Part shown: positions 34,193 through 42,313 of the stretch, in pieces | Layout of the letters: each line of letters opens with the position of its first letter | Numbering within the stretch: the stretch's first letter is position 1 | Assembly (NCBI GenBank): GCA_958296115.1 | Contig: OY282442.1 | Coordinates: 1,966,943-2,030,942, forward strand | Length of the DNA stretch: 64,000 nucleotides | Direction: 5' to 3' | Source of the DNA: an uncultured Dehalococcoidia bacterium | GTDB taxonomy: Bacteria > Chloroflexota > Dehalococcoidia > Lucifugimonadales > CAJWER01 | Program-made: the position numbers and the translations under genes | The notes under the pieces: model-generated | Databases searched by the model: none | What the model was told of the DNA's origin: nothing | The model's input: only the letters and a program-made list of their open reading frames with translations

Positions 34193-35961
34193 AAGCGCTG
34201 ACGATGGACGCGGATGGGCGGACCGTCGTTCCTGGCACGGATGACGAATGGCGTGAGTGGGTGGCCGCGTCGAGGACCCGCAGCTACGCCGTCGGGGACC
34301 CTCTGCTCGACTGGCTCGACCTCTACGGCGAGGAGCGCGGGTTCCAGCGTGACGACGAGCTGCCGGGCTACGATCCGCGCACCGATTTCAGGGAGTTCAT
34401 ATTCCGCCGGGGCAACGCCTTCGAAAGCGCCGTTCTGGACCACCTCAGGACACTCGCGCCGGTGACGCAGATACAGCCTGAGGGCGAAGTTGGCTCGCGC
34501 GACCTCGGCAGGGCCGAGGAGACCTTCGCGGCGATGCAGCGCGGCGAGCCGATCATATACCAGGGCGTCCTCCGCGACGCGGAGACACGGACATACGGCG
34601 CTCCGGACCTGCTCGTTCGCAGCGACGTTCTGGCGGGCCTGTTCCCGGACGCCGTGCCTGAGGGTGAAGTAGAGCATCCCGCCCCTGGCATCGGCTCGAT
34701 GCTCTGGCACTACCGGGTCGTGGACATCAAGTTCACGACCGTCAGGCTCCTGGCTGGGGGCGACATCACTGGCTCAGGTTCGACGCGCCCGTACCGGGTC
34801 CAGCTGTACATATACAACCGCGCCCTGGGCCGGTTGCAAGCATACCTGCCGCCCGCCTCATACGTGCTTGGCAGAAGCTGGCGCGGCCAGGTCGATGGGG
34901 AAGAGACTCGCGGCCGGGGGTGCATGGAGAGGCTGGGACGCGTACCGCAGGAATCGAAGGCATCGAGAGGGACCTCGCTAGGCGTCGCCGCGGACGAGGC
35001 CGTGGAGTGGGTGCGCCGCGTCCGTGTCGAAGGGATGCACTGGACGGCAACTCCGGAGCCGTCGCTGCCCCAGCTCATGCCGAACATGCGCAACACGAGC
35101 GACGGCCCATGGCATTCCGCCAAGCTGGAGATCGAGCGCCGATTGGCCTCGAACCCCTGGGTACAGGACGACGACGCGGCGCAATCCCAGGGCGTCGGAG
35201 CCGGGCAGATCGCCTTCTGGCCGCTGGGGGAGCAGCTGCCGGAGACCGACTTCAGCGTCGTGTCGCCCGCAAAGGTCTCCGCAGGCTCCGACGTCTGGCG
35301 CAACCCCGGCGCCGCCTTCTACGTGGACTTCGAGACTGTGAGCGACCTGAACGACGACTTTTCGCAGATGCCTCAGCGAGGCGGCGCGAACTTGATATTC
35401 CTCATAGGCTGCGGCCACCTGGAAGGCCGACGATGGCGCTTTCGCTCGTTCCTCGTGGACGATATGTCGCCGAGGGCGGAGGCGGACATGATAGATCGCT
35501 GGTTCGCGCACATGAGCGGCGTGAAGAGTCGGCTGGGACAGGAAGACGCCGAGCCAGTTGTGTTCCACTGGTCGAACGCAGAGGCGTCTCTATTCGAAAC
35601 CGCCTACGACTCCGCCGTCAATAGACATCCTGGGAGAAACTGGCCGCGAGTCAGGTGGTTCGACTTTCTGAACGAGGTCATGCGCCGCGAGCCCGTGCGG
35701 GTAGAGGGCGCGCGGGGACACGGACTGAAAGCGGTGGGGCAAGCCATGCGCCGACAGCGAGTCATCCAGTCCGACTGGGCGGACGATTCATCGCTGGACG
35801 GCCTCGGGGCGATGGTCGGAGCGCTCTGGGCGGCGGGCCATGCCCGCGAGCGCGGCGTCCCCCTTCAGGAGGTGGACCTCATGCAGGACATCATCCGCTA
35901 CAACGAGACCGATTGCAAGGTGATGATGGAGGTCATCGAGTACCTGCGGCGTTTCCGGTAA
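34183..35961 (+). CDS. Two-domain nuclease: RecB-like PD-(D/E)XK plus RNase H-like (YprB/TM0106 type)
   Basis: This 592-residue protein combines an N-terminal RecB-family nuclease fold and a C-terminal DEDD exonuclease-like domain (RNase_H_2). In the first, GAPDLLVRSD near 150 and YRVVDIKFTT near 190 supply the Asp and Asp-x-Lys of PD-(D/E)XK enzymes. In the second, AFYVDFETVSDL near 385 gives the Asp-x-Glu pair, FHWSNAEASLF near 465 the middle motif, and RYNETDCKVMMEVIEYLRR the last Asp. This architecture is known as the TM0106/YprB type, with unclear biological role in DNA processing, and relatives occur near Cas4-like genes. It is translationally coupled to MEMO and converges with Ku three bases beyond its stop. 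Confidence 0.82.
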   Translation: MGIEALTMDADGRTVVPGTDDEWREWVAASRTRSYAVGDPLLDWLDLYGEERGFQRDDELPGYDPRTDFREFIFRRGNAFESAVLDHLRTLAPVTQIQPEGEVGSRDLGRAEETFAAMQRGEPIIYQGVLRDAETRTYGAPDLLVRSDVLAGLFPDAVPEGEVEHPAPGIGSMLWHYRVVDIKFTTVRLLAGGDITGSGSTRPYRVQLYIYNRALGRLQAYLPPASYVLGRSWRGQVDGEETRGRGCMERLGRVPQESKASRGTSLGVAADEAVEWVRRVRVEGMHWTATPEPSLPQLMPNMRNTSDGPWHSAKLEIERRLASNPWVQDDDAAQSQGVGAGQIAFWPLGEQLPETDFSVVSPAKVSAGSDVWRNPGAAFYVDFETVSDLNDDFSQMPQRGGANLIFLIGCGHLEGRRWRFRSFLVDDMSPRAEADMIDRWFAHMSGVKSRLGQEDAEPVVFHWSNAEASLFETAYDSAVNRHPGRNWPRVRWFDFLNEVMRREPVRVEGARGHGLKAVGQAMRRQRVIQSDWADDSSLDGLGAMVGALWAAGHARERGVPLQEVDLMQDIIRYNETDCKVMMEVIEYLRRFR

Positions 35962-35964
35962 CGC

Positions 35965-36744
35965 TCACGCGGCCTTTGCGGCCTCCAGGCTGGCCCTCAA
36001 CGCCTCCATGAGATCGCCGACCTTGGGCTTTGCGGGCTCGGCCGCCAGCGTCTCGGGCTCTGCCGCGCCCAGCTTGACCTCTATCACCTTCTGGAGCGCC
36101 GTCCTGTACTCGTCTTCGTACTCGCTTGGGTTGAACTCGCCGGAGAGCTGGTCTATCAGCATCTTGGCCATCATGAGCTCCTGCTCGCTCACCAGCGACT
36201 CGTCCTCCGGAACGTCGAGCTCACCCACTGGACGGATCTCGTCCGGGTACAGCATGGTCGCCATCACTATGCCGTTCCCGAACGGCCGAAGAGAGCACAT
36301 ATGCTCCTTCTGCCTGATGGACACCTTGGCCACAGCCACTCGTCCGGACTCCTTGAGCGCCCGCGTGAGCAGCGCGAAAGGCTTCTGGCCCACGGCGTCG
36401 GGCTCTAGGTAGTAGCTCTTCTCGAAGTGAATCGGGTCTATCCCAGCCAGGCCAACGAACCGCGTTATCTCTATAGTGTGTACCGATGGGACCGGCAGCC
36501 CCTTGAAGTCCGACGGCTCCATGACGACGTACTGCCCCTTCGCGTACTCGTAACCCTTGACTATCTCGCTGTACTCGACGAAATCCTCATGGTACTCGCA
36601 CCATCGGCGCTGCCTCATGCGGGTGTGGCAGCTATTGTGCAGCGAGACGAAGGCGATGTCCTTGCTGCTGGTGGCGGGGTAGAGCTTTACGGGAATAGCC
36701 ACCATCCCAAAGCTGATGGCCCCTCTCCATATAGATCGCGGCAT
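35965..36744 (-). CDS. ku: Ku protein, non-homologous end joining
   Basis: The gene begins at ATG 36744, preceded by GAGGAGGAGG at three to four bases, giving 259 residues, the normal length of bacterial Ku. The opening MPRSIWRGAISFGMVAIPVKLY is diagnostic, followed by SLHNSCHTRMRQRRWC, EIVKGYEYAKGQYVVM and HTIEITRFVG of the ring-forming core. The tail after about 225 is Ala/Glu/Lys-rich and lacks a long Lys repeat. Ku homodimers encircle broken DNA ends and recruit the ligase LigD, for which no gene is present in the window. It is a single gene, divergent from the acyl-CoA dehydrogenase and convergent with the nuclease gene. Confidence 0.96.
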   Translation of the reverse strand: MPRSIWRGAISFGMVAIPVKLYPATSSKDIAFVSLHNSCHTRMRQRRWCEYHEDFVEYSEIVKGYEYAKGQYVVMEPSDFKGLPVPSVHTIEITRFVGLAGIDPIHFEKSYYLEPDAVGQKPFALLTRALKESGRVAVAKVSIRQKEHMCSLRPFGNGIVMATMLYPDEIRPVGELDVPEDESLVSEQELMMAKMLIDQLSGEFNPSEYEDEYRTALQKVIEVKLGAAEPETLAAEPAKPKVGDLMEALRASLEAAKAA

Positions 36745-36919
36745 GATCCTCCTCCTCGAATGGCAAATCGAACCGCATGACTCACAATACGCAACCAGCA
36801 TCCATATGGCAAGCAGCCCGTCGTCCGAATCATGGAGATCAATCAGCGCGGGCGAGTCATAACTCTGGCCGAGGTAGTACAATGCCCCTGCCCGAAGTCC
36901 CAACCTGCGAGGTATGCCC

Positions 36920-38065
36920 ATGAGCGGGGCGCTGCTGTCCGAAGACGAACGGCTTCTACGGTCCACCGCGCGCGATTTCGCGGATCGCGTCCTAGCGCCC
37001 CGCGCGGCCGGCCTCGACAAGCGCGGCGAATTCCCCTGGGACAACATCCGCGGCATGGCCGAGATCGGGCTGTTCGGCCTGACCATAGACGAGGAGTACG
37101 GGGGCGGCGGCGGCACGACTAGGCAGCTCGCCATCGTGGTTGAGGAGATCGCGAGGGGATGCGGCTCTACGAGCGTCATATACGTCGCGCACCTGGGCCT
37201 GTGTACCCACTTCATCCTCAGGTTCGGCACGGCGGAGCAGAAGGAGCGGTGGGTCCCGCCCCTTGCCCGCGCGGAGAAGATAGGCGCGTTCGCGCTGACC
37301 GAGCCCATGTCAGGCAGCGACTCCGCGGCCATGCGGACCACCGTGAGCATGAAGGACAGGCAGTACGTCCTCAACGGCAGCAAGCTGTTCACCACCAACG
37401 CGGCCGAGGCGGACGTGTTCGTCATCCTCGCCACTGGCGACAGGCAGCGGAGGGCGCGTGGGGTCGCCGCTCTGCTGGTCGAGCGGGGAGCCGACGGCTT
37501 CACCATCAACCCACAGCACGGCAAGATGGGTATGAGAGCGACCTCGACCGCGGAGTTGGTGTTCGAGGAGTGCGCCGTTCCAGAGTCGAACGTGGTCGGC
37601 GTCGAGGGCGAGGGTTTCCGGCAGACGATGGACGTGCTGAACTCTAGCCGAATCGGGATAGCGGCGCAGTGCGTGGGGCTGGCGCAGGCCGCCTACGACT
37701 GCGCGGTCGAGTACGCAGGCCGGCGCGAGGCGTTCGGGCAGCGACTCGTAGATTTCCAGGGGATACAGTGGACCATGGCGGACATGGCGACGGACATCGA
37801 GGCGGCGCGGGGGCTCGTGATGCGGGCCGCCACGCTGCGGGACGCGGGCCTGCCGTTCGTGACGGAGGCGTCCATGGCCAAGCTCTTCGCGTCCAGGGTC
37901 GCGGTGCATTCGGCGGACAGGGCAATGCAGGTCCACGGCGGCGCCGGCTACTTCGCCCCCACGACTGCCGAGCGCCTCTACAGGGACGCGAAAGTGACCG
38001 AGATATACGAGGGCACATCCGAGATACAGCGCATGATCATAGCCCGCAACCTTCTTGACATGTGA
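36920..38065 (+). CDS. Acyl-CoA dehydrogenase
   Basis: ATG 36920 is preferred, with GAGGT seven bases upstream; the ATG at 36914 adds two residues. The 381-residue flavoenzyme has the standard acyl-CoA dehydrogenase order: N-terminal helices, GAFALTEPMSGSDSAAMRT (FAD-binding region near 125), LNGSKLFTTNA (near 150), REAFGQRLVDFQGIQW (near 270), and the C-terminal IYEGTSEIQRMIIARNLL with the catalytic Glu near 365, as in short-chain and isovaleryl types. It introduces an alpha-beta double bond into an acyl-CoA and passes electrons to ETF. The chain specificity is not determinable. The M19-like gene follows after 37 bases. Confidence 0.93.
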   Translation: MSGALLSEDERLLRSTARDFADRVLAPRAAGLDKRGEFPWDNIRGMAEIGLFGLTIDEEYGGGGGTTRQLAIVVEEIARGCGSTSVIYVAHLGLCTHFILRFGTAEQKERWVPPLARAEKIGAFALTEPMSGSDSAAMRTTVSMKDRQYVLNGSKLFTTNAAEADVFVILATGDRQRRARGVAALLVERGADGFTINPQHGKMGMRATSTAELVFEECAVPESNVVGVEGEGFRQTMDVLNSSRIGIAAQCVGLAQAAYDCAVEYAGRREAFGQRLVDFQGIQWTMADMATDIEAARGLVMRAATLRDAGLPFVTEASMAKLFASRVAVHSADRAMQVHGGAGYFAPTTAERLYRDAKVTEIYEGTSEIQRMIIARNLLDM

Positions 38066-38102
38066 AGAGCGCCGAGGGGTCATATCAGAAAAGGAGCGAC
38101 GG

Positions 38103-39107
38103 ATGACTGACGAAAACAGGGGCCCCGACCTTTACCGAGAGTCTGTCGTCATAGACGGGCTGAACGTTAGCAACTGGCAGAGCCCGGCTGTGTACGACAG
38201 CCTGCACGCGGGCAGCGTGACTGCGATCAACGCGACGATTGCCGTCTGGGAGCATTACGCGGAGACGATGGACAACATCGCCCAGTGGCTTCGGCGGTTC
38301 GAGGAGCGGGCGGGCTCCATCGCGCAGGTCAGCGTTGTCCAGGACATCCTGGACGCCAAGCGGGACGGGCGGACCGGCGTGATACTGGGATGGCAGAACG
38401 CGACGCCTATCGAGAATGACCTCGACCGGCTGGCGCTGTTTCACAAGCTCGGCGTGCGCATAATCCAGGTCACATACAACGAGCGCAACCTGCTGGGCAA
38501 CGGGTGCTGGGAGCGCGCCGACGAGGGTCTCAGCAACTTCGGCATGGACGCAGTGCGCGAGATGAACCGGCTCGGCATCCTGATAGACCTGTCGCACGTC
38601 GGCGACCAGACCACGCTCGACGCGATAGAGCTGTCGGAGCGGCCCGTGGCCTGCACTCACGCCAACGCCCGATCCTTCGTGGACAACCGCCGCAACAAGA
38701 CAGACGACGCCCTCAAGCTGCTGGCCGAAAAGGGCGGGGTCGTCGGAGCGACAGCCTGGCCGCCGTTCCTACGCAAGGGTTGGGAGTCCACCTTGGCGGA
38801 TTTCGGAGACGCGATCGAGGATATGGTCGAGCGGGTCGGCATCGACCACGTGGGCATAGGCACGGACTACACGCAGGACCAGACGAGCGAGTGGTTCGAC
38901 GCGCTGATGTCGCAGCAGGGCACGAAGTTCTCGCCGAGGCGGCTGGAGTACCCCGACGTGCCGGCCCACCCCGAAGGGCTGGAGACGCCTGACAAGATGT
39001 CGAACATATCGGCGGAGCTGCTGGGCCGAGGCTTCAGCGGCGAGGACGTAACGAAGATCCTAGGCGGCAACTGGCTGCGCCTGCTGCGGGAAGTCTGGAG
39101 AGACTAG
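38103..39107 (+). CDS. Membrane-dipeptidase-like (M19) protein with altered metal site
   Basis: ATG 38103 follows AAGGAG at six bases, giving 334 residues of the M19 renal-dipeptidase fold. Conserved parts are IDLSHVGDQTTLDAI (His165), PVACTHANARSFVDNRRN (His186) and HVGIGTDYT with its Asp. However, the first metal site is altered: the usual VIDGHND reads VIDGLNV (Leu20, Val22), and the bridging Glu region GxEG reads GWQNA (Gln98). Three ligands of the binuclear zinc centre are therefore missing. The protein may bind one metal or have another activity; dipeptidase function should not be assumed. It follows the acyl-CoA dehydrogenase closely and may be co-transcribed. Confidence 0.82.
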   Translation: MTDENRGPDLYRESVVIDGLNVSNWQSPAVYDSLHAGSVTAINATIAVWEHYAETMDNIAQWLRRFEERAGSIAQVSVVQDILDAKRDGRTGVILGWQNATPIENDLDRLALFHKLGVRIIQVTYNERNLLGNGCWERADEGLSNFGMDAVREMNRLGILIDLSHVGDQTTLDAIELSERPVACTHANARSFVDNRRNKTDDALKLLAEKGGVVGATAWPPFLRKGWESTLADFGDAIEDMVERVGIDHVGIGTDYTQDQTSEWFDALMSQQGTKFSPRRLEYPDVPAHPEGLETPDKMSNISAELLGRGFSGEDVTKILGGNWLRLLREVWRD

Positions 39108-39114
39108 AGCGGCG

Positions 39115-41490
39115 CTATTCTACGAAGAAGCTTCCTTCCCATATCCTGCCGCCGCCATCGAACTGCCCGGTCGTGACCGAATAGACTTGGTATTCTGGCA
39201 GCGTGCGTTGCACTACGCACTTACCCTCGGCCTCGATGCCAAGCTTTCCGAAATCGAAGTCGAAGTTGTCGGAGCCACGCCTCCCGCTATCGACAGGAAG
39301 ATCGTTCGAGTCAACCGGAACCAAGTGCAAGAGGAATCTGTCAGCAACGTCTGCATTCTCGCAAGGAGCCTTGATGTACGTCAGCTTGCCCTCGCTGATA
39401 TATACGTCAAATTTGGAGCGCGCCACGTGACGGCCCGCTTGGGCTCGCTTGATGATTTCGTCCACATGAGGTCTCCTGTCATAAGTGTCTTCCCAGGTTA
39501 CTACACCCTCCCTGTTCGATTGACCTGTCCTGATGTATGCGATTTCGTATCCAGGGAAATCGCGCAGTATGACGCATCCCCACTCGGTACTGAATCCGAA
39601 CTGATTGAAATAGAACCCCAAGCTGTCGAAGCCGTCCCGCCTGCTATTGTTCGGAAGATCGTTCTCGTCAACGGGAATCAGGTCAAGGAAGAACTTGGCT
39701 CTATCGTCCACGCCTTTGCAGGAATCCCTGATATAAGTCAGCCTGTTTCCAACGAGATACACGTCGAAGTAGGAGTCAATTACATGCTGGCCTCTTTCGG
39801 CCTCTTCAACGATGCGTCCCATCATATCCTCATATCCGGCTGCGTCGTAGAGGAATATCCGCCTATTTTCCGGCGTGAGCAGGTCAGGTCCATCCTCACG
39901 CACTGTCGCGACGAAGAAGTCCTTGCGAGGTATCGGATCGCCCCCGTACAGGATAATACTTCCTGACAGATAATAATTCAGCTCGTAAGATCGCTGGGGA
40001 ACGAATACCACCTTGTCTTTCGTTATATCACGTATGACTTCGAGGTCGGAGAACATCTGTTTGTTGGACTCGATATCTTCCGCTCCATAACCTACACGCG
40101 CCATCTGGAAGCTGGAAAATATGAATATCAGCATCCCAGCGGCTACGGCAACCTTGCCAACGATATGACCGGACATTCGCCTGTGTACGTACAGCAGAAT
40201 GAGTGAGAAGAATACCAGCGGGATGCCGATGTAGTATATGGCTTCGAAGCTGTGGAACGTGACCGAGTGACGCATCGGCACAGACCAGAAGAACCCGGAC
40301 ACCGCCAGGGTCGCAAGCAAGAGTTTATGGCGTGCGGATACGAGGCCAACTAGGCATACGCCCGACGCCATTATCCCTACCCCAATTATCTGAAGCCTGC
40401 CAAACGCATCGAGGTACTCCTGGAGGGCGCCTGAGAGAAACGATCTATTAAAGTATTTCGCGGCGCGGAGCATCCAACCCGAGGCAAGACGCAACGAATA
40501 CGGGAAGGTCATTCCACCGACTCGCTCGATCTGCGCTTCCAGAAAACGCGGCCACGCCAGGTGATCGGCATAAGTGGTGTTGAAGCTTTCGCTCTGTCCC
40601 GTGCGATACACCATAGACCTGAAAGACGGCAACTCTGTAAGCGGCGTTTCGCCATCCAGAGCAGAGTACTCCCTGGCGAAGTTGAACGCCAGTATCGAAG
40701 CGCCGAAGACCAGCGCAGCTACGCCAAGCGCGATGTATCGGCTGCGAATCAGCGATGCGACCGCGGTCCGCGTCCGGATCAGCATCGAGGCGGAAGAAGC
40801 GTCTGAATACACGCGCATAATATCACGCGCCAGGCTGAATGTAACGAACGGCAGCAGCAGAGCGTAGACATGCCAGCCCAACAGCAAAGCCGCGCACGTC
40901 TTGACCAGCAATTGGCGGAATCGCCCATCCTGCTCGAAGATCACCATGCCGTGAAATACTAGTATCACCCCGAAGAAGTCTATCATCGCCTCGTTGGACA
41001 CCATGTCGCTGTAGTAGAGCGTGTAATATGCGGAAAATGCCAATAGAGTCGCCGCAAGAGCTATCCAACGGCTGGCCGTGATCCTGCACAGAGACAGGTA
41101 CGCCAGCGTTGCCGCCGCTGAAAAGAACAGCAGCATCAGAATCCTTGCGGCATACAACTGCGCTGACAGGCTCCCGCTGAAGGGCAAAGTGGCCAGCTTG
41201 ATCAGCGCGTAGCCTCCGAACGGAAAGCGATTGTGCGGTATGTAGGAAGCGTTCCCTTCCCTATCCAGAGTCTGGCGCTGGAACCGCAGGAAATTGTGCT
41301 GCGGCGATATGTTCACCGCTATAGCCAGGTGATGCGTCGATATGGAGGTGTGATGACCCGGCCGGTAGAATTGGCCCCGTTCGTTGCCGAATAGGAATAC
41401 CGAAGACAGCGTGAGCGGCAACAACGCTAACGGAAGCCATGCCGACCCCCAAACAGATCTGAGATATTCGGTAGGCGTCTTGTCATTCAT
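39115..41490 (-). CDS. Multi-pass membrane protein with duplicated C-terminal module
   Basis: The 791-residue protein has about ten membrane helices in residues 15-470, in the style of GT-C (ArnT/PMT-like) glycosyltransferases, with an early HHLAIAVNISPQHNFLRF loop. No clear catalytic motif is identified. From about 540 to the end is an extracytoplasmic region containing two copies of a 110-residue module. Each has FDVYxxxxxLTYI, one Cys, an FxLxLxPVDxNDLP block, a second Cys in CV and a closing TGQ. Single modules of this kind follow membrane domains in several Chloroflexota proteins, as I recall. The gene is lower in GC than its neighbours. It probably modifies surface glycans or lipids; this is inferred. 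Confidence 0.75.
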   Translation of the reverse strand: MNDKTPTEYLRSVWGSAWLPLALLPLTLSSVFLFGNERGQFYRPGHHTSISTHHLAIAVNISPQHNFLRFQRQTLDREGNASYIPHNRFPFGGYALIKLATLPFSGSLSAQLYAARILMLLFFSAAATLAYLSLCRITASRWIALAATLLAFSAYYTLYYSDMVSNEAMIDFFGVILVFHGMVIFEQDGRFRQLLVKTCAALLLGWHVYALLLPFVTFSLARDIMRVYSDASSASMLIRTRTAVASLIRSRYIALGVAALVFGASILAFNFAREYSALDGETPLTELPSFRSMVYRTGQSESFNTTYADHLAWPRFLEAQIERVGGMTFPYSLRLASGWMLRAAKYFNRSFLSGALQEYLDAFGRLQIIGVGIMASGVCLVGLVSARHKLLLATLAVSGFFWSVPMRHSVTFHSFEAIYYIGIPLVFFSLILLYVHRRMSGHIVGKVAVAAGMLIFIFSSFQMARVGYGAEDIESNKQMFSDLEVIRDITKDKVVFVPQRSYELNYYLSGSIILYGGDPIPRKDFFVATVREDGPDLLTPENRRIFLYDAAGYEDMMGRIVEEAERGQHVIDSYFDVYLVGNRLTYIRDSCKGVDDRAKFFLDLIPVDENDLPNNSRRDGFDSLGFYFNQFGFSTEWGCVILRDFPGYEIAYIRTGQSNREGVVTWEDTYDRRPHVDEIIKRAQAGRHVARSKFDVYISEGKLTYIKAPCENADVADRFLLHLVPVDSNDLPVDSGRRGSDNFDFDFGKLGIEAEGKCVVQRTLPEYQVYSVTTGQFDGGGRIWEGSFFVE

Positions 41491-41547
41491 GCGCCCAACT
41501 CATGCCCTGAACTAGGCCCAGCCGCCCTTCGGGCCAACAAGCCGCGC

Positions 41548-41775
41548 CTAACCTTGGAGCGCGTCCGGGTCCGTGCCGTCTGGGAACAGGACCTTCGGGT
41601 CCGTTTCATATACGACCTTGCCATCCCTCCACATCGGCACCGAGCCGGTAACATCCAGCGCGCGGAGCCGCGCCTTGATGGACGCCCTCCGCAGCGCCGC
41701 CAGCGCTCCAGCGCTATCGTCTCTAATGGACCGCTGTTTCACAGATGCCGCATCGTTCTGGTTACTTTGAGTCAT
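41548..41775 (-). CDS. Small protein coupled to the zeta-like kinase
   Basis: The 75-residue protein starts at 41775 in an ATGA overlap with the stop of the upstream kinase gene, so it is made with it. The N-terminal half is helical and polar (MTQSNQNDAASVKQRSIRDD), with Ala/Arg-rich LAALRRASIKARLRAL. The C-terminal half reads VPMWRDGKVVYETDP. I recall similar short proteins paired with zeta-toxin-like kinases, but a role as antitoxin is only a guess, because the usual order in epsilon/zeta pairs is antitoxin first. Confidence 0.65.
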   Translation of the reverse strand: MTQSNQNDAASVKQRSIRDDSAGALAALRRASIKARLRALDVTGSVPMWRDGKVVYETDPKVLFPDGTDPDALQG

Positions 41776-42290
41776 TGGTTCACTCCTTCGTCTAGGAGCA
41801 GTGGCGTAACTCCTTGATTATCATACAATATCCACTCGTCCACCAGTTGCCGATAGACGCCCTCGAAGTTGCGCAAGCCTGCATGGAAGCGGCGGCGCAC
41901 CGTCTCTTCGGGCACGTCGTGTCCGCCTTCCAGCGCCCGCAGCCTCACTCGCGCAACGGCAACTTCCGGCGACGGCAGACGCAGGAAGTACAGCTTCACG
42001 CGGTAACCCATCGTCTGCCAGCGGGGTATCTTGCGGGCATAGCCTCGCCCGCTCAGGGTGGTCTCGAATGCGAAGCTCTCCCCCCTTTGCGCGTAGTCGT
42101 CGATCATGTCCAGCATGAGCCTGCCCGCCGTAAGCGCCGCTGCGTCAGGCTGAAAGGGGTTCAGCCCGGCCGCGATGAGGTCGGCGTTCACGAAGGTAGG
42201 GCAGTCCGCTTCCCTGAGGAGAAACTCATTGGCGAAGGTCGTCTTGCCGGCGCCGTTCGGCCCCGCCACTATCAGAATCCTCTTCTGCAT
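41772..42290 (-). CDS. Zeta-toxin-like P-loop kinase
   Basis: This 172-residue protein has the P-loop VAGPNGAGKTTFANEFL at 8-24, then FVNADLIAAGLNPFQPDAA with the Asp used as catalytic base in zeta toxins, and SFAFETTLSGRGY with the Glu-Thr pair that follows. This is the short zeta/ATP-binding family found widely on chromosomes. Zeta toxins phosphorylate UDP-N-acetylglucosamine; other members act on different small molecules. The protein is shorter than classical zeta (about 280 residues), so equivalent toxicity is unproved. A small partner gene overlaps its stop. The pair stands alone between a membrane protein gene and a sarcosine-oxidase-type gene. Confidence 0.82.
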   Translation of the reverse strand: MQKRILIVAGPNGAGKTTFANEFLLREADCPTFVNADLIAAGLNPFQPDAAALTAGRLMLDMIDDYAQRGESFAFETTLSGRGYARKIPRWQTMGYRVKLYFLRLPSPEVAVARVRLRALEGGHDVPEETVRRRFHAGLRNFEGVYRQLVDEWILYDNQGVTPLLLDEGVNQ

Positions 42291-42313
42291 GGATGATTCC
42301 TCGCGGTTGCGTC

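Noticed and set aside
35965-37524. N-terminal extension of Ku to about 519 residues
   Set aside because: The conserved Ku start MPRSIWRGA at 36744 has its own strong ribosome-binding site. The upstream frame lies antisense to the acyl-CoA dehydrogenase gene.
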